Positions 23,075-30,725 of a DNA stretch of 49,073 nt are shown piece after piece. Source of the stretch: a virus; IMG/VR virus record IMGVR_UViG_3300009506_000085, positions 1-49,073 of that record; one strand, 5' to 3'. The notes beneath the pieces are model-generated. The model did no database searches and was not told where the DNA came from. It saw only the letters and a list, made by a program, of their open reading frames with translations. Numbering within the stretch: position 1 is the stretch's first letter; every line of letters starts with the position of its first letter. The position numbers and the translations under genes are program-made.

Positions 23075-24497
23075 TGGTCAGCTTGACCTCCACCTTCTTG
23101 CCCCAAGGCACGGACTGCCCTTCACCGTGCTCCTCAGGGTGCGCCCAGATCACAGGGTAGCTTGGCTTCTTACTTGGGAACGTAGTGAACAAATCAGTGA
23201 ACGCAATCACCATGCCTACCTTCTCAGTATGAAGACTGTCATTTACCTTATCGAACACATCAACATGCGATGTGCCACCCCGTGTCGCCTTGATCTTGTT
23301 GATGGTGTTCAGATCGTACTCCTCGATATGATAGCACTCCACATCATGGAAGTAAACCTTGAGGAACTTGCAGCCAGTCTCTCTCAAGATACCTGAACAC
23401 TCGGACACGAACTGAGTAAGCAGCTCATCACTGATGGACCCTGATGTGTCGATCATAATGATCGCACCGTTGGGTGTTCGTGTCCTTGATGGCAGCATCA
23501 TAGGTGAGCTGTGAGATCGTCTGCTTCTGCGTGCGAAGGAGTACCTACCCTTGAACACAGACGTAGCTTGCCTACGAATGTGCTCCTTCCATGTTACGCT
23601 GGGCTTTCGGATCTCAGCCAGGAACTCATCGGCGAAGGCGGGGTACTTCCCCTTGCCCTTTGATGCCAAGGCAGCGGCGATGACATACTGCTTGAACTTC
23701 TCAATGTCCTCGGCACTACCCGGCTCACCATGCATGTACCCTGAAGTGCAGCCTCGCTCACCTACTCCGTCGGTTCCGTCGGACTTCGGGCCACATTGGG
23801 AGCATGTCCCCCCAGGACCTTGACCATCGCCCTGTATGCTCTGTCCAGATCCCTGAGTTTCTGTGCCCTCATCACCTCCGCTTCCAGAACCTTTTTGATT
23901 CTCCATATCGCTTTCTTCTTTACTGCCACTGTCACCTCCGTCTTGTTGACCCGGCGGCTTGTGACCACAGTCACCATTTGGTGGTCCATGAGGACAGCCA
24001 CCGTAACTCTCAACTTCCTCCGGGTGCTTAAGCAGGTGGTAGTAAATCTGCTCCGTGGTATTGCCACGGTGCTTCTCCATCAGCTCAGGCGTAATGTTCT
24101 TCATACTGACTCGGGATTGCTTAAGCCCGGAGTCCACCAAGATCGTATCAACCTTGATGTCGGCGGCGATGTTCCATACCTTGTGGTTGCCACCATTGGG
24201 GAACCTCACGCTCGCACGTTGGACAAGGTGCATCACCTCATGGGCCAGCTCGAACATGACTTCCTCAACGTTAATCATGTCGTTGATCCAATCCGGGTGG
24301 TAGTATAGATTACCCAGGTGGTCAACGCAAGTCGTGCCAACTCCCGCTGTCCTTGATTCGTGCAACACCATCCGCATCACCAACTCACCGAAGAAAGGAA
24401 AGTGCATGAGCAACTGCATCCTCGCCTTGATGAGCCGATCCTTGGGATCTTTCCCCTTAATGCTCTTGAGTTGCTTACTGTCCGAATACTGCCTCAT
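23067..24497 (-). CDS. VWA-like metallopeptidase-type protein (DUF2201)
   Basis: A 476-residue protein. Residues 80-95 contain FELAHEVMHL, a HExxH zinc motif. After a low-complexity Gly/Ser/Asp/Gln linker (about 185-250), a C-terminal von Willebrand A-like domain shows MIDTSGSIS, a MIDAS motif. This layout matches DUF2201-type proteins that are encoded beside MoxR-like AAA ATPases, as here (24,863-25,999). Such pairs are thought to remodel or activate protein complexes by insertion of metal or conformational change; the phage target is unknown. Confidence 0.85.
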   Translation of the reverse strand: MRQYSDSKQLKSIKGKDPKDRLIKARMQLLMHFPFFGELVMRMVLHESRTAGVGTTCVDHLGNLYYHPDWINDMINVEEVMFELAHEVMHLVQRASVRFPNGGNHKVWNIAADIKVDTILVDSGLKQSRVSMKNITPELMEKHRGNTTEQIYYHLLKHPEEVESYGGCPHGPPNGDCGHKPPGQQDGGDSGSKEESDMENQKGSGSGGDEGTETQGSGQSIQGDGQGPGGTCSQCGPKSDGTDGVGERGCTSGYMHGEPGSAEDIEKFKQYVIAAALASKGKGKYPAFADEFLAEIRKPSVTWKEHIRRQATSVFKGRYSFARRSRRSHSSPMMLPSRTRTPNGAIIMIDTSGSISDELLTQFVSECSGILRETGCKFLKVYFHDVECYHIEEYDLNTINKIKATRGGTSHVDVFDKVNDSLHTEKVGMVIAFTDLFTTFPSKKPSYPVIWAHPEEHGEGQSVPWGKKVEVKLTNE

Positions 24498-24506
24498 ATT
24501 ATTACC

Positions 24507-24587
24507 TCACAATACAGCACAGATTAGCTGCGCCACTAGATCCACCGGGACGTAGAGGCACATGACTCTATGGAATAGCATCACCAT
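24507..24587 (-). CDS. Transmembrane micro-peptide (26 aa)
   Basis: A 26-codon frame starting MVMLFHRVMCLYVPVDLV, hydrophobic throughout, filling the 90-base gap between two genes. GGAG lies seven bases upstream, inside the end of the upstream gene. Short, so the call is tentative. Confidence 0.4.
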   Translation of the reverse strand: MVMLFHRVMCLYVPVDLVAQLICAVL

Positions 24588-24588
24588 C

Positions 24589-24846
24589 TTACTTCTCCCA
24601 TTCAAGTAGTTTCAAGAACCCTTGCATGGTTTCGGGCGGTGGTTTTTCACATGCCAAGCACACTTTATAAAATACTCCTGTTGGTGTCCATTGTGGTCCT
24701 TCTTGCCATGAAAAAGCACCACGAGGACAGTAATGAATTGGTATGTATTCGGTGTGCATTATGTCAAGTGTAAGAGAACGGTATGTCCTTCGTAGGAGTC
24801 TCCATTCTCCGTCTTCTATTAGCGTACAAGTGCTTCCTATTTCCAT
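24589..24846 (-). CDS. W-HxC-CxxC-P-E-W family member (dispersed)
   Basis: An 85-residue protein: LIEDGEWRLLRRTYR, then PIHYCPRGAF, then CLACEKPPPETMQGFLKLLEWEK. It carries the complete family signature, with the ending closest to the GFLKLL-type members at 36,373-36,672 and 36,672-36,917. Placed between the MoxR-like and VWA-like genes, so it is co-transcribed with that pair. Function unknown. Confidence 0.8.
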   Translation of the reverse strand: MEIGSTCTLIEDGEWRLLRRTYRSLTLDIMHTEYIPIHYCPRGAFSWQEGPQWTPTGVFYKVCLACEKPPPETMQGFLKLLEWEK

Positions 24847-24862
24847 GATTTACCCATTGATG

Positions 24863-25999
24863 CTAGGCATCGGGGTTGGCGAGGTACGTACCCCACCTCT
24901 TGTACATCTCCTGAAACTCAGGAGTCTGTGCCGCCTTCACTCTGTCCTTCTCACTCAGCTTGTTGAAGGCGATGGAGGTTGCCATCTTGGCGATGAGCAG
25001 TCCGTACTCCGGCTCCATTTCCGGCCGCAGCACGTAGGTCAGAGCGTCAACCCAGTGCTTGTGGTACTTCGGCTGGTTGATGTAGAACTCCAGCGCCGAG
25101 ATGGTGGCATAGAGTACGTCGATCTCCCGCTTGTCAGGCACCCTTGCGTGCTTCGGATCGGCCACGATTTCCTCTGGTCTTACCAGACTGGTCGTGTTCT
25201 TGGCGAAGGTATTGAACTCCATCCCTGTACCTGCACCAATGCACCCAACGGCGGCAGGGTACAGCCATGAGCCCTGCACTCCACCACTCGGGTCGATCTT
25301 GAACATGGACTTACTCAGCAGTTCCCATGTTCTCGGGGTGGGAAACGCCTTCTCACTGGTCGAGGTCTTAACGATCTCATCGAACCGATTGAGTGCGTTA
25401 CCCTGCGTTCTGATGTACGCCGTGATGAGGGGGTGAATCTTCCCCACGTCAGTGGCCCAAGCGAGCCACGCATCCACGTCGGACTTGGCATAGTAGTGCT
25501 TCATCCGATTGGCCAGAGCCAGCGGCATCTCGAACGCAGCCGACTTGTCCTCGATCCGATTCCCTGCCCCGATGATGTAGACGTTATCACGGAGCGGCAG
25601 GTTACCGACTCGCTTCTCACCGAACACCTTGAAGCAGGCGGCTTGCGTCTGCTCGTGGCCGGTCACGATGTCATCGAAGAAGATGACCATTGGGCCTTGA
25701 TGTTCGGGCGGGGCGAACTCACTTGCGTTGTACGCCCACAGTGGCACCAGAATGTCCGTTGCCACGTTGACCCCGGCCTCATTGACATGAGGGTGAGGGA
25801 CACCACTAATATCAGTGGGCTCCGAACACCCAGCCAGGACCAGCACGATCTCGTGATCGTGGAAGGTCTGCTTGGTGGCCTCAGTCTTGCCGATACCCGG
25901 CGATCCCCAGATCATGCTCGGAATCTCGGGACCAAGCTGCCGAATGATCCGAAGGATGTCGGCCACGTTCTGTTCTGAAAGCTCCATGTCTCGTGCCAT
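24863..25999 (-). CDS. MoxR-type AAA+ ATPase
   Basis: A 378-residue ATPase. Walker A is GSPGIGKTEATKQ (about residue 32), Walker B is VIFFDDI, and IIGAGNR forms sensor 1. It follows the MoxR pattern of a short N terminus, AAA core and helical lid. Residues 276-374 resemble residues 45-143 of the Tat-signal protein at 29,870-30,475. It is encoded upstream of the VWA-like partner in one operon; the two probably act together on a protein substrate. GGAG precedes the ATG. Confidence 0.87.
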   Translation of the reverse strand: MARDMELSEQNVADILRIIRQLGPEIPSMIWGSPGIGKTEATKQTFHDHEIVLVLAGCSEPTDISGVPHPHVNEAGVNVATDILVPLWAYNASEFAPPEHQGPMVIFFDDIVTGHEQTQAACFKVFGEKRVGNLPLRDNVYIIGAGNRIEDKSAAFEMPLALANRMKHYYAKSDVDAWLAWATDVGKIHPLITAYIRTQGNALNRFDEIVKTSTSEKAFPTPRTWELLSKSMFKIDPSGGVQGSWLYPAAVGCIGAGTGMEFNTFAKNTTSLVRPEEIVADPKHARVPDKREIDVLYATISALEFYINQPKYHKHWVDALTYVLRPEMEPEYGLLIAKMATSIAFNKLSEKDRVKAAQTPEFQEMYKRWGTYLANPDA

Positions 26000-26002
26000 T
26001 TG

Positions 26003-27109
26003 TTACTTCTCCTCTGTTGCGAAGTCATTGGACCCATCGCTACCTGCGAAGGTCACGTTCTGCAACTGCCGTGCCATGTCCAAGGCAAAGGCATACGCCT
26101 CGGCCTTCTGCTGTGCCCCGCTGCCTTCAAGCAAGCGGTGCAGCTTGGCATCATACTCGTTGGGTCGTACCTTTGACACTTTGGTCGGGCTGATCTTGTC
26201 AAGGTACTCTACCACGGCGAAGTACGCACCAAGCATGGTGTTCTTGGTTGAGGGCAACTGCTGAGCAGGGCCATTGTTGTAGATGGTTTCGATCTCAGCC
26301 CGGATATGCTCCGCTCGTTGCGGTTTCTTCTCCGGATCAGGGAACAGCGACTCGATGAACAGATTGAACTGTGCTCTGCTCAGTCTGACTGAACGGAGGA
26401 GCCGGAACGATTCCTCCATCTCATCGAAGTATCGGTTCACCTTGGCCAAGCTGAGCTTGGCTCGCCTCACCCTGTCCTCCACCCTCTTGCTGTGGCGGAA
26501 CCGGATGCGGTTCTCGTCTTTGAAGGTGAGCACCGTGCCGTTGGTCTTGCGGAGCGGGGAGAACACAACCTCCAGCCCACGGCTGCTATCATGCGACGTG
26601 GTGACGTAGAAGTAGCACTCAACCTCATCACCTCCGCTCATCATCACGGTTTTCTTCGCCTTCATCACGAGGAACGCCTGCTCTCCGTTGCCTGTCACGC
26701 CAGCGGTGACATACGAGGCATCGCCGGAGTCCACCAATTCCTCAGTGAACGCCAGCACGTCACGGTACTGCACGATGCCTCGCCCTCTGCCCACCGTACC
26801 AAGGTAACGATGGTCATCATCACGAATGACGGCCACCTTATCAGGAACGTAGACTTCTTTGGTCTTTGGAGGGCCAGTGACCTGGCTGGTGTTTAGGTTG
26901 CCACTGAGGTTCACCCCCCTGAGTAGATCAGCGGCGGTCACATTAGGACTCACAGGGGGCGGACTCACCACCTCTTGTTTCGGTGTCGGTTCCTCGATCT
27001 TGTAGTAAGTATCCACCTTGATGGCATCGAAGTCCATCCCGGCCTGCTTGGCCATCTCTTCCGCCGTGTCGGCGTCGATCTCAGGTAGATAGTCGAAGAT
27101 ACTTTGCAT
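26003..27109 (-). CDS. Hypothetical protein beside the MoxR ATPase
   Basis: A 368-residue protein from ATG 27,109 (GGAG six bases upstream). The N-terminal 70 residues are acidic and Pro-rich and look disordered; the middle is beta-rich and the C-terminal half helical with many Arg and Lys (KRVEDRVRRAKLSLAKV). No motif I can name. Its operon position upstream of the MoxR/VWA pair suggests a shared role or substrate, which is inference. Confidence 0.7.
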   Translation of the reverse strand: MQSIFDYLPEIDADTAEEMAKQAGMDFDAIKVDTYYKIEEPTPKQEVVSPPPVSPNVTAADLLRGVNLSGNLNTSQVTGPPKTKEVYVPDKVAVIRDDDHRYLGTVGRGRGIVQYRDVLAFTEELVDSGDASYVTAGVTGNGEQAFLVMKAKKTVMMSGGDEVECYFYVTTSHDSSRGLEVVFSPLRKTNGTVLTFKDENRIRFRHSKRVEDRVRRAKLSLAKVNRYFDEMEESFRLLRSVRLSRAQFNLFIESLFPDPEKKPQRAEHIRAEIETIYNNGPAQQLPSTKNTMLGAYFAVVEYLDKISPTKVSKVRPNEYDAKLHRLLEGSGAQQKAEAYAFALDMARQLQNVTFAGSDGSNDFATEEK

Positions 27110-27110
27110 G

Positions 27111-27479
27111 TTACACTCCCACATCAGAGAGAAGAATGAAATGAGTCCCTTCCTTAAGGGACTCTGGCATCTTCTCTATTGGTTTCTCACAGTCACACAC
27201 AGGGCGCTCGCTTTCTTTGTAGTCACCTCGTTTGGCACGAACTAAAGTACAAAGGTTATTTGTAGAGCGGCCACACCAATATACTGTGTGTTCTCTCCAC
27301 GTATCATCTTCGATCACCTTCAGTGTAGTTTCCTGAGGTGTCGGACCCTCATGAATCTCACACACCACCACCACTGACCCCGGGCTAAGGCTCAGCCCTT
27401 CAGACAGTACCGATGGAGCGTAGATGTATTGCTTTCCTATCTTTGCTTTCTTCGGTCGTTGGAGCAACGCCAGATTCAT
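27111..27479 (-). CDS. Hypothetical protein, possible distant zinc-family member
   Basis: A 122-residue protein from ATG 27,479 (GGGAG seven bases upstream). It has a W-C pair (VYWCGRST), then CDCEKPIEKMPESLKEGTHFILL near the end. The C-x-C ... P-E-S arrangement recalls the repeated zinc family but lacks its spacing, so membership is uncertain. It is the first gene after the promoter at 27,508-27,536. Function unknown. Confidence 0.6.
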   Translation of the reverse strand: MNLALLQRPKKAKIGKQYIYAPSVLSEGLSLSPGSVVVVCEIHEGPTPQETTLKVIEDDTWREHTVYWCGRSTNNLCTLVRAKRGDYKESERPVCDCEKPIEKMPESLKEGTHFILLSDVGV

Positions 27480-27507
27480 AATGGATCTCCCATCTGCGAC
27501 AGCCACC

Positions 27508-27536
27508 ATCATAGCACACCCGGCGGCGGCTGTCAA
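27508..27536 (-). promoter_or_regulatory. Early leftward promoter TTGACA-17-TATGAT
   Basis: Minus strand: TTGACA at 27,531-27,536, a 17-base GC-rich spacer, TATGAT at 27,508-27,513. The surrounding 47 bp (27,497-27,543) are identical to 29,811-29,857. A 7-bp inverted repeat GACAGCC/GGCTGTC brackets the spacer. It drives the operon containing the MoxR/VWA and sigma factor genes. Confidence 0.8.
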
Positions 27537-27547
27537 GTCGGCCTCCC

Positions 27548-27868
27548 TTATTGGTTGAAGTTCAGCTTATACATCTCCACGCCGAAGTCATTGTCTACCT
27601 TGACCACGATTCCTTTGTCGATGTACTCTTTGAGTATGACTGGAAACTCACGCTCTGTGATACCACCATACTCCATGATGTCTTCGGGTTCGATTGCTAC
27701 ACCGAACCCAGCCTTGCGAATGAAAGCCTCCAAGAACATGCGCCTGTTGAAGTAGCCATGAGTGAGTGGTGATGGCATGTCCTTAAACACTACATGATTG
27801 CCCTCAACAGTGAGCATCTCAGATAGAGCCTCCGTAACTGCTTGATTCAGTTCAGGTTTCTCACTCAT
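27548..27868 (-). CDS. Hypothetical protein, possibly winged helix
   Basis: A 106-residue protein. The C-terminal half (REFPVILKEYIDKGIVVKVDNDFGVEMYKLNF) has the helix-then-beta-wing look of a winged-helix domain. It lies immediately upstream of the promoter at 27,508-27,536 and its stop overlaps nothing. DNA binding is possible. Family unknown. Confidence 0.65.
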   Translation of the reverse strand: MSEKPELNQAVTEALSEMLTVEGNHVVFKDMPSPLTHGYFNRRMFLEAFIRKAGFGVAIEPEDIMEYGGITEREFPVILKEYIDKGIVVKVDNDFGVEMYKLNFNQ

Positions 27869-28137
27869 TACTCAATCTCCTTGGTGTACTGGAACCACGG
27901 ACGCTGTTGCTTCTTCTTGTCCTTGTCCTTCCGGTTCTCTACCTCCAGCATGTTGACCACGAAGGTGTGTGCCTTCTGGATTGCCGCATCCCGGTCATCT
28001 TCATCAACCTGATGAAAGATGTATCTATGCGTAGGGAACTCGTGCTTGATCTTGCACGCCTTCTTCTTGTCATCACACGGCCAGTTGGTCCCGTTGCAAT
28101 ACTTCGTCACGTACACACGGAACTTAACCTTCACCAT
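27868..28137 (-). CDS. Small basic protein with Cys residues
   Basis: An 89-residue protein from ATG 28,137, starting MVKVKFRVYVTKYCNG. Alternating beta strands then a helix; very Lys-rich near the end (KDKDKKKQQR). The longer frame to 28,233 lies over the upstream gene, so the short start is used. Function unknown. Confidence 0.65.
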   Translation of the reverse strand: MVKVKFRVYVTKYCNGTNWPCDDKKKACKIKHEFPTHRYIFHQVDEDDRDAAIQKAHTFVVNMLEVENRKDKDKKKQQRPWFQYTKEIE

Positions 28138-28324
28138 CTCGTCTTTCCTTCTTGCTCTTGGGGTAGAAATATGACCGCAAATCGAAGGCATCTCCCTCGT
28201 CACAGTGCTTGCCCCAATGGTACTCACACACACTTACATCTTTGTTTCTCCGTGGTCCGAAGGCTGAGTATATCAGCAGCACGGACCGACGGCATCGCTT
28301 TACTTCACACTTGTCCCCTGCCAT
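28124..28324 (-). CDS. Small zinc-binding protein (66 aa)
   Basis: A 66-residue protein from ATG 28,324 (GGAGAG upstream). CEVKRC, then VCEYHWGKHCDEGD resemble a treble-clef-like Cys/His site seen in many short phage proteins of the CEVxGC type. It overlaps its downstream neighbour by 14 bases. Function unknown. Confidence 0.65.
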   Translation of the reverse strand: MAGDKCEVKRCRRSVLLIYSAFGPRRNKDVSVCEYHWGKHCDEGDAFDLRSYFYPKSKKERRDGEG

Positions 28325-28538
28325 TGGCTCTCTCCTTGAACCCATCCGCTGCCAGTCTCCACATACCATACCCGTTGCCAATCAAGATCAACGAGAACCC
28401 AACTGGCCCCAAGACAGGGGTGCTACCTAGCACCACGAATACCGGGCCAAAGAACGCTATCAGTACCAGCCATAGCAGCGTCACGATGACACCGGCTGAG
28501 CCAAACAGGATCTTGTACCAGGCGACTAGCTCCCGCAT
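28305..28538 (-). CDS. Two-span membrane protein (77 aa)
   Basis: A 77-residue protein with two hydrophobic segments (VIVTLLWLVLIAFFGPVFVVL and a second around residues 45-60) and a basic C terminus. It overlaps the next gene by 20 bases. No recognised family. Confidence 0.65.
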   Translation of the reverse strand: MRELVAWYKILFGSAGVIVTLLWLVLIAFFGPVFVVLGSTPVLGPVGFSLILIGNGYGMWRLAADGFKERANGRGQV

Positions 28539-28750
28539 TTGTATTCGTTCTCCCGAAGAAGATCGTTGGCGTACCCTTCTAGGATAACAGCCATATCTTC
28601 ATCTGTCCAGAAGTGGTTGTCTACTCTGCTTAGCTTGTAAAACAGAGAATCAACACTTGGTGTGGCCGGGTCTATCTCAAGGATAAACTCCAGCAGATTC
28701 AGTACCTTACGCCGGGCCTCGCTCATCCTAGGCTTGCGTTCGTCACTCAT
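28526..28750 (-). CDS. Small acidic helical protein (74 aa)
   Basis: A 74-residue protein from ATG 28,750, which overlaps the upstream membrane gene's TGA (ATGA). It starts MSDERKPRMSEARRK and is helical and acidic. The longer frame to 28,864 covers the upstream gene in another frame and is rejected. Function unknown. Confidence 0.6.
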   Translation of the reverse strand: MSDERKPRMSEARRKVLNLLEFILEIDPATPSVDSLFYKLSRVDNHFWTDEDMAVILEGYANDLLRENEYKCGS

Positions 28751-28893
28751 AGCAAGGCTAGTAGCGCAGCACCAAGCGCAGGTGATATGCACCAAGCAAC
28801 CACGTGGATCAAGGCATGGAGCACAACGAACACAGCACCCCACTTTAGCATCTTGCTTGCACATGTCTTACACCAATGATGTACGTTACTCAT
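28747..28893 (-). CDS. Small membrane protein (48 aa)
   Basis: A 48-residue protein from ATG 28,893 (AAGGAG seven bases upstream): MSNVHHWCKTCASKML, then a long hydrophobic segment to the end. CKTC with two His residues may bind metal on one side of the membrane. It overlaps both neighbours. Function unknown. Confidence 0.6.
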   Translation of the reverse strand: MSNVHHWCKTCASKMLKWGAVFVVLHALIHVVAWCISPALGAALLALL

Positions 28894-29092
28894 TGTCATG
28901 CTCCTTCTTCATGTCTCTTCGCCTGATGTATTCGAGAGCCTCATACTCAGCGTCGATCTCTTCTTGCAGCTCCTTGATGTAGGACTTGTAGAACTCTTGT
29001 TCCTCTAGGCTGAGTTTGGTTCGGAACTCGGGGTCTTTGGTCAGCTTGACTGTTTGTGTGAGTGCTCTCTTCAGTTGTTCAAGAGTGCCCAT
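28886..29092 (-). CDS. Helical Glu/Lys-rich protein (68 aa)
   Basis: A 68-residue, fully helical, charged protein (LSLEEQEFYKSYIKELQEEIDAEYEAL in two halves), likely a coiled coil. It overlaps the downstream gene by 8 bases and the upstream one by 14. Function unknown. Confidence 0.65.
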   Translation of the reverse strand: MGTLEQLKRALTQTVKLTKDPEFRTKLSLEEQEFYKSYIKELQEEIDAEYEALEYIRRRDMKKEHDNE

Positions 29093-29261
29093 CTTCTACC
29101 CCGATGTTGAGTTTCTTAATCAGCCTATCAACTTCTCGACAATGACCGTGCCCGTTGTCAATGAGCTTCTTCAACTGCGCCTTGTCACCGCGCTTGTCTC
29201 TTGCAGCCTGCCTATCTTCAGCTTCACGGCGACGGCGTTCTCGCTCAGCTCTACCTCTCAT
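29079..29261 (-). CDS. Small Arg-rich protein (60 aa)
   Basis: A 60-residue protein with a strongly basic N-terminal half (RAERERRRREAEDRQAARDKR) and a short helix with one Cys and one His. Nucleic-acid binding is possible. It overlaps its neighbours by 4-14 bases. Confidence 0.6.
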   Translation of the reverse strand: MRGRAERERRRREAEDRQAARDKRGDKAQLKKLIDNGHGHCREVDRLIKKLNIGVEDGHS

Positions 29262-29488
29262 GGCTTTACCTCTTTGTTGTTCACCTTGGCGAGCACACTG
29301 GTGATGTACTCATTACAGTGAGGGTGGTGGTCGTTAATACAAGTGCTGCTCTCAGTCCTGCTATCAAAGCAAGCCTTCACCAGTCGCAGCGCACCGTACA
29401 AGACATCACGCTCTGCCTTTACTTCTTCATGCTCAGCGTAAATGTCTCGTACCAGATCATGCCACTGATCGTTACTCGGGTGTGACAC
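29258..29488 (-). CDS. Small hypothetical protein (76 aa)
   Basis: A 76-residue protein with a helical N-terminal half and a Cys/His-containing middle segment (CINDHHPHCNEY) that could bind a metal ion. It overlaps the lipoprotein-like gene by 17 bases. Function unknown. Confidence 0.6.
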   Translation of the reverse strand: MSHPSNDQWHDLVRDIYAEHEEVKAERDVLYGALRLVKACFDSRTESSTCINDHHPHCNEYITSVLAKVNNKEVKP

Positions 29489-29795
29489 TAAGACCTCCTT
29501 GCACTTTCAGACAGTAGTATCCAGCCTGGTTGGTTCCGAAGTGAAATGTGATTCGATCACCCTCCACCGTGGTTACGGTTAAGGTTGAAGGGGCACCAAA
29601 TCCTTGTCGAAACTCAGGGTCTGCTGTCTCTGAGTCGATGTGGAACACGGGGAGATCTTCGTACCCGGGGTTGCGAGCCTTGCACTCATACACTCCTGGC
29701 TCTATCGTCACCTCACTACCAAGGTTGGCGGTGCAAGCAACGAACACACCCATGATACCAAACAAAACAACCAAGTTCTTTCCAAAGTTAGACAC
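29472..29795 (-). CDS. Putative small lipoprotein
   Basis: A 107-residue protein with an N-terminal signal: basic start, hydrophobic LVVLFGIMGVFVAC with a lipobox-like VFVAC, then a beta-rich exported domain with two further Cys residues. It would be a lipid-anchored periplasmic protein, perhaps in superinfection exclusion or envelope modification, but that is inference. It is the first gene after the promoter at 29,822-29,850. Confidence 0.65.
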   Translation of the reverse strand: MSNFGKNLVVLFGIMGVFVACTANLGSEVTIEPGVYECKARNPGYEDLPVFHIDSETADPEFRQGFGAPSTLTVTTVEGDRITFHFGTNQAGYYCLKVQGGLSVTPE

Positions 29796-29821
29796 AGTAG
29801 TCCTCCCGATCGACAGCCACC

Positions 29822-29850
29822 ATCATAGCACACCCGGCGGCGGCTGTCAA
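29822..29850 (-). promoter_or_regulatory. Early leftward promoter, perfect duplicate of that at 27.5 kb
   Basis: Minus strand: TTGACA at 29,845-29,850, 17-base spacer, TATGAT at 29,822-29,827, within a 47-bp block (29,811-29,857) identical to 27,497-27,543. It precedes the lipoprotein-like gene at 29,795. Confidence 0.8.
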
Positions 29851-29869
29851 GTCGGCCCCTAAAGGCCGG

Positions 29870-30475
29870 TCATTTCTCTTCTCCTTCACACCCACAACTT
29901 GAGCAGAATCCAACTCTGTTGTATGTTGGATCGTGGCACCAACACACTTGTTGTTGGCATCCGTTATTGGTAGCAACTACCTCGTGCAGATTCTCCTTGT
30001 CTTTCAACATCTCGTAATGGCGAAGGGTAGCGTTCCCACCGCCTGTAAAAATGTCACCGTAACGGTCACACATATGGCGAAACTCCGGTCGAGTTATCGC
30101 CGCCACTCTTGCATCCTCCGGCAGCTTGGTGAACAACTGAACGGTCGCTGACTTGGCAAGGAACAAACCAATGGCAGCGGGTTGTCGCAGCCCCCATCGT
30201 ATCAAGGCCAAAGTGTCGTCGATGTTTGGTTCTTTCTCTGTGATCCACCTCTCACACAAGTGGAGTGTCAACATACCAGCCATGCCAGTAATGTCGTCGT
30301 TCATATCAAACACCGGCCCGATCGTTGGATCAGCGATGATGTCCTTTGGATCAAGGACTTGATCGCTAACTTGCCGGTCGACGGGCAGAGGTGTAGCCTG
30401 AGGCGAGGATGGTATGGCAACAACGCCACCCGCTACGCCGATTGCTTTCAAGAAAGTACGCCTATCCATAGACAT
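29870..30475 (-). CDS. Tat-signal protein resembling the MoxR C-terminal region
   Basis: A 201-residue protein. Residues 4-10 read DRRTFLK, followed by the hydrophobic AIGVAGGVVAIP and an A-x-A-like cleavage region (PQATP): a textbook twin-arginine signal. Residues 45-143 align with the C-terminal region of the phage's MoxR ATPase (shared IADP, LLIAK/LFLAK, LP/LS..D.RV.A...PEF..M..R.G). The C terminus is Cys-rich (CQQQVCWCH ... CSSCGC). It seems to be an exported, folded, metal-binding protein. I know of no such phage protein. GGAG precedes the ATG. Confidence 0.7.
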   Translation of the reverse strand: MSMDRRTFLKAIGVAGGVVAIPSSPQATPLPVDRQVSDQVLDPKDIIADPTIGPVFDMNDDITGMAGMLTLHLCERWITEKEPNIDDTLALIRWGLRQPAAIGLFLAKSATVQLFTKLPEDARVAAITRPEFRHMCDRYGDIFTGGGNATLRHYEMLKDKENLHEVVATNNGCQQQVCWCHDPTYNRVGFCSSCGCEGEEK

Positions 30476-30567
30476 AGTTCTCCATTATGGCAAGGGCACA
30501 GACCCAGCCGACGGAAAACGGAGGCGTGGCAAGGGTACTTCCCCTGTCACTGACCGAACCTGTGCAC

Positions 30568-30607
30568 CTTGCTCTTATGGTGCGCCCTCACGCACCATAA
30601 AGGCAAG
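30568..30607 (-). terminator. Strong hairpin, perfect 10-bp stem
   Basis: TTATGGTGCG (30,575-30,584) pairs with CGCACCATAA (30,591-30,600) around a six-base loop, extended by CTTGC/GCAAG outside a 2x2 internal loop. There is no T tract, so it is more likely an mRNA stabiliser or processing site than an intrinsic terminator. It lies between the 38-residue gene and the Tat-signal gene. Confidence 0.5.
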
Positions 30608-30724
30608 CTACCTCTTGGTTCCGAACACGTATCGGAAAAATGACCAGCCAACCAGAGCATAGGCACCATACCTAGCCAAGTCAACCAGCACGTTGGTATT
30701 CTGCACACACTCTGCGATCGTCAT
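30608..30724 (-). CDS. Small membrane-associated protein (38 aa)
   Basis: A 38-residue protein starting MTIAECVQNTNVLVDLARYG and continuing through a hydrophobic, aromatic stretch to FGTKR. GGGTGG precedes the ATG. It fits between the 98-residue gene and a strong hairpin. Function unknown. Confidence 0.5.
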   Translation of the reverse strand: MTIAECVQNTNVLVDLARYGAYALVGWSFFRYVFGTKR

Positions 30725-30725
30725 G

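Noticed and set aside
29788-29976. A 62-codon minus-strand frame across the 29.8 kb promoter
   Set aside because: It covers the promoter block and part of the Tat-signal gene in another frame; its start lies inside that gene.
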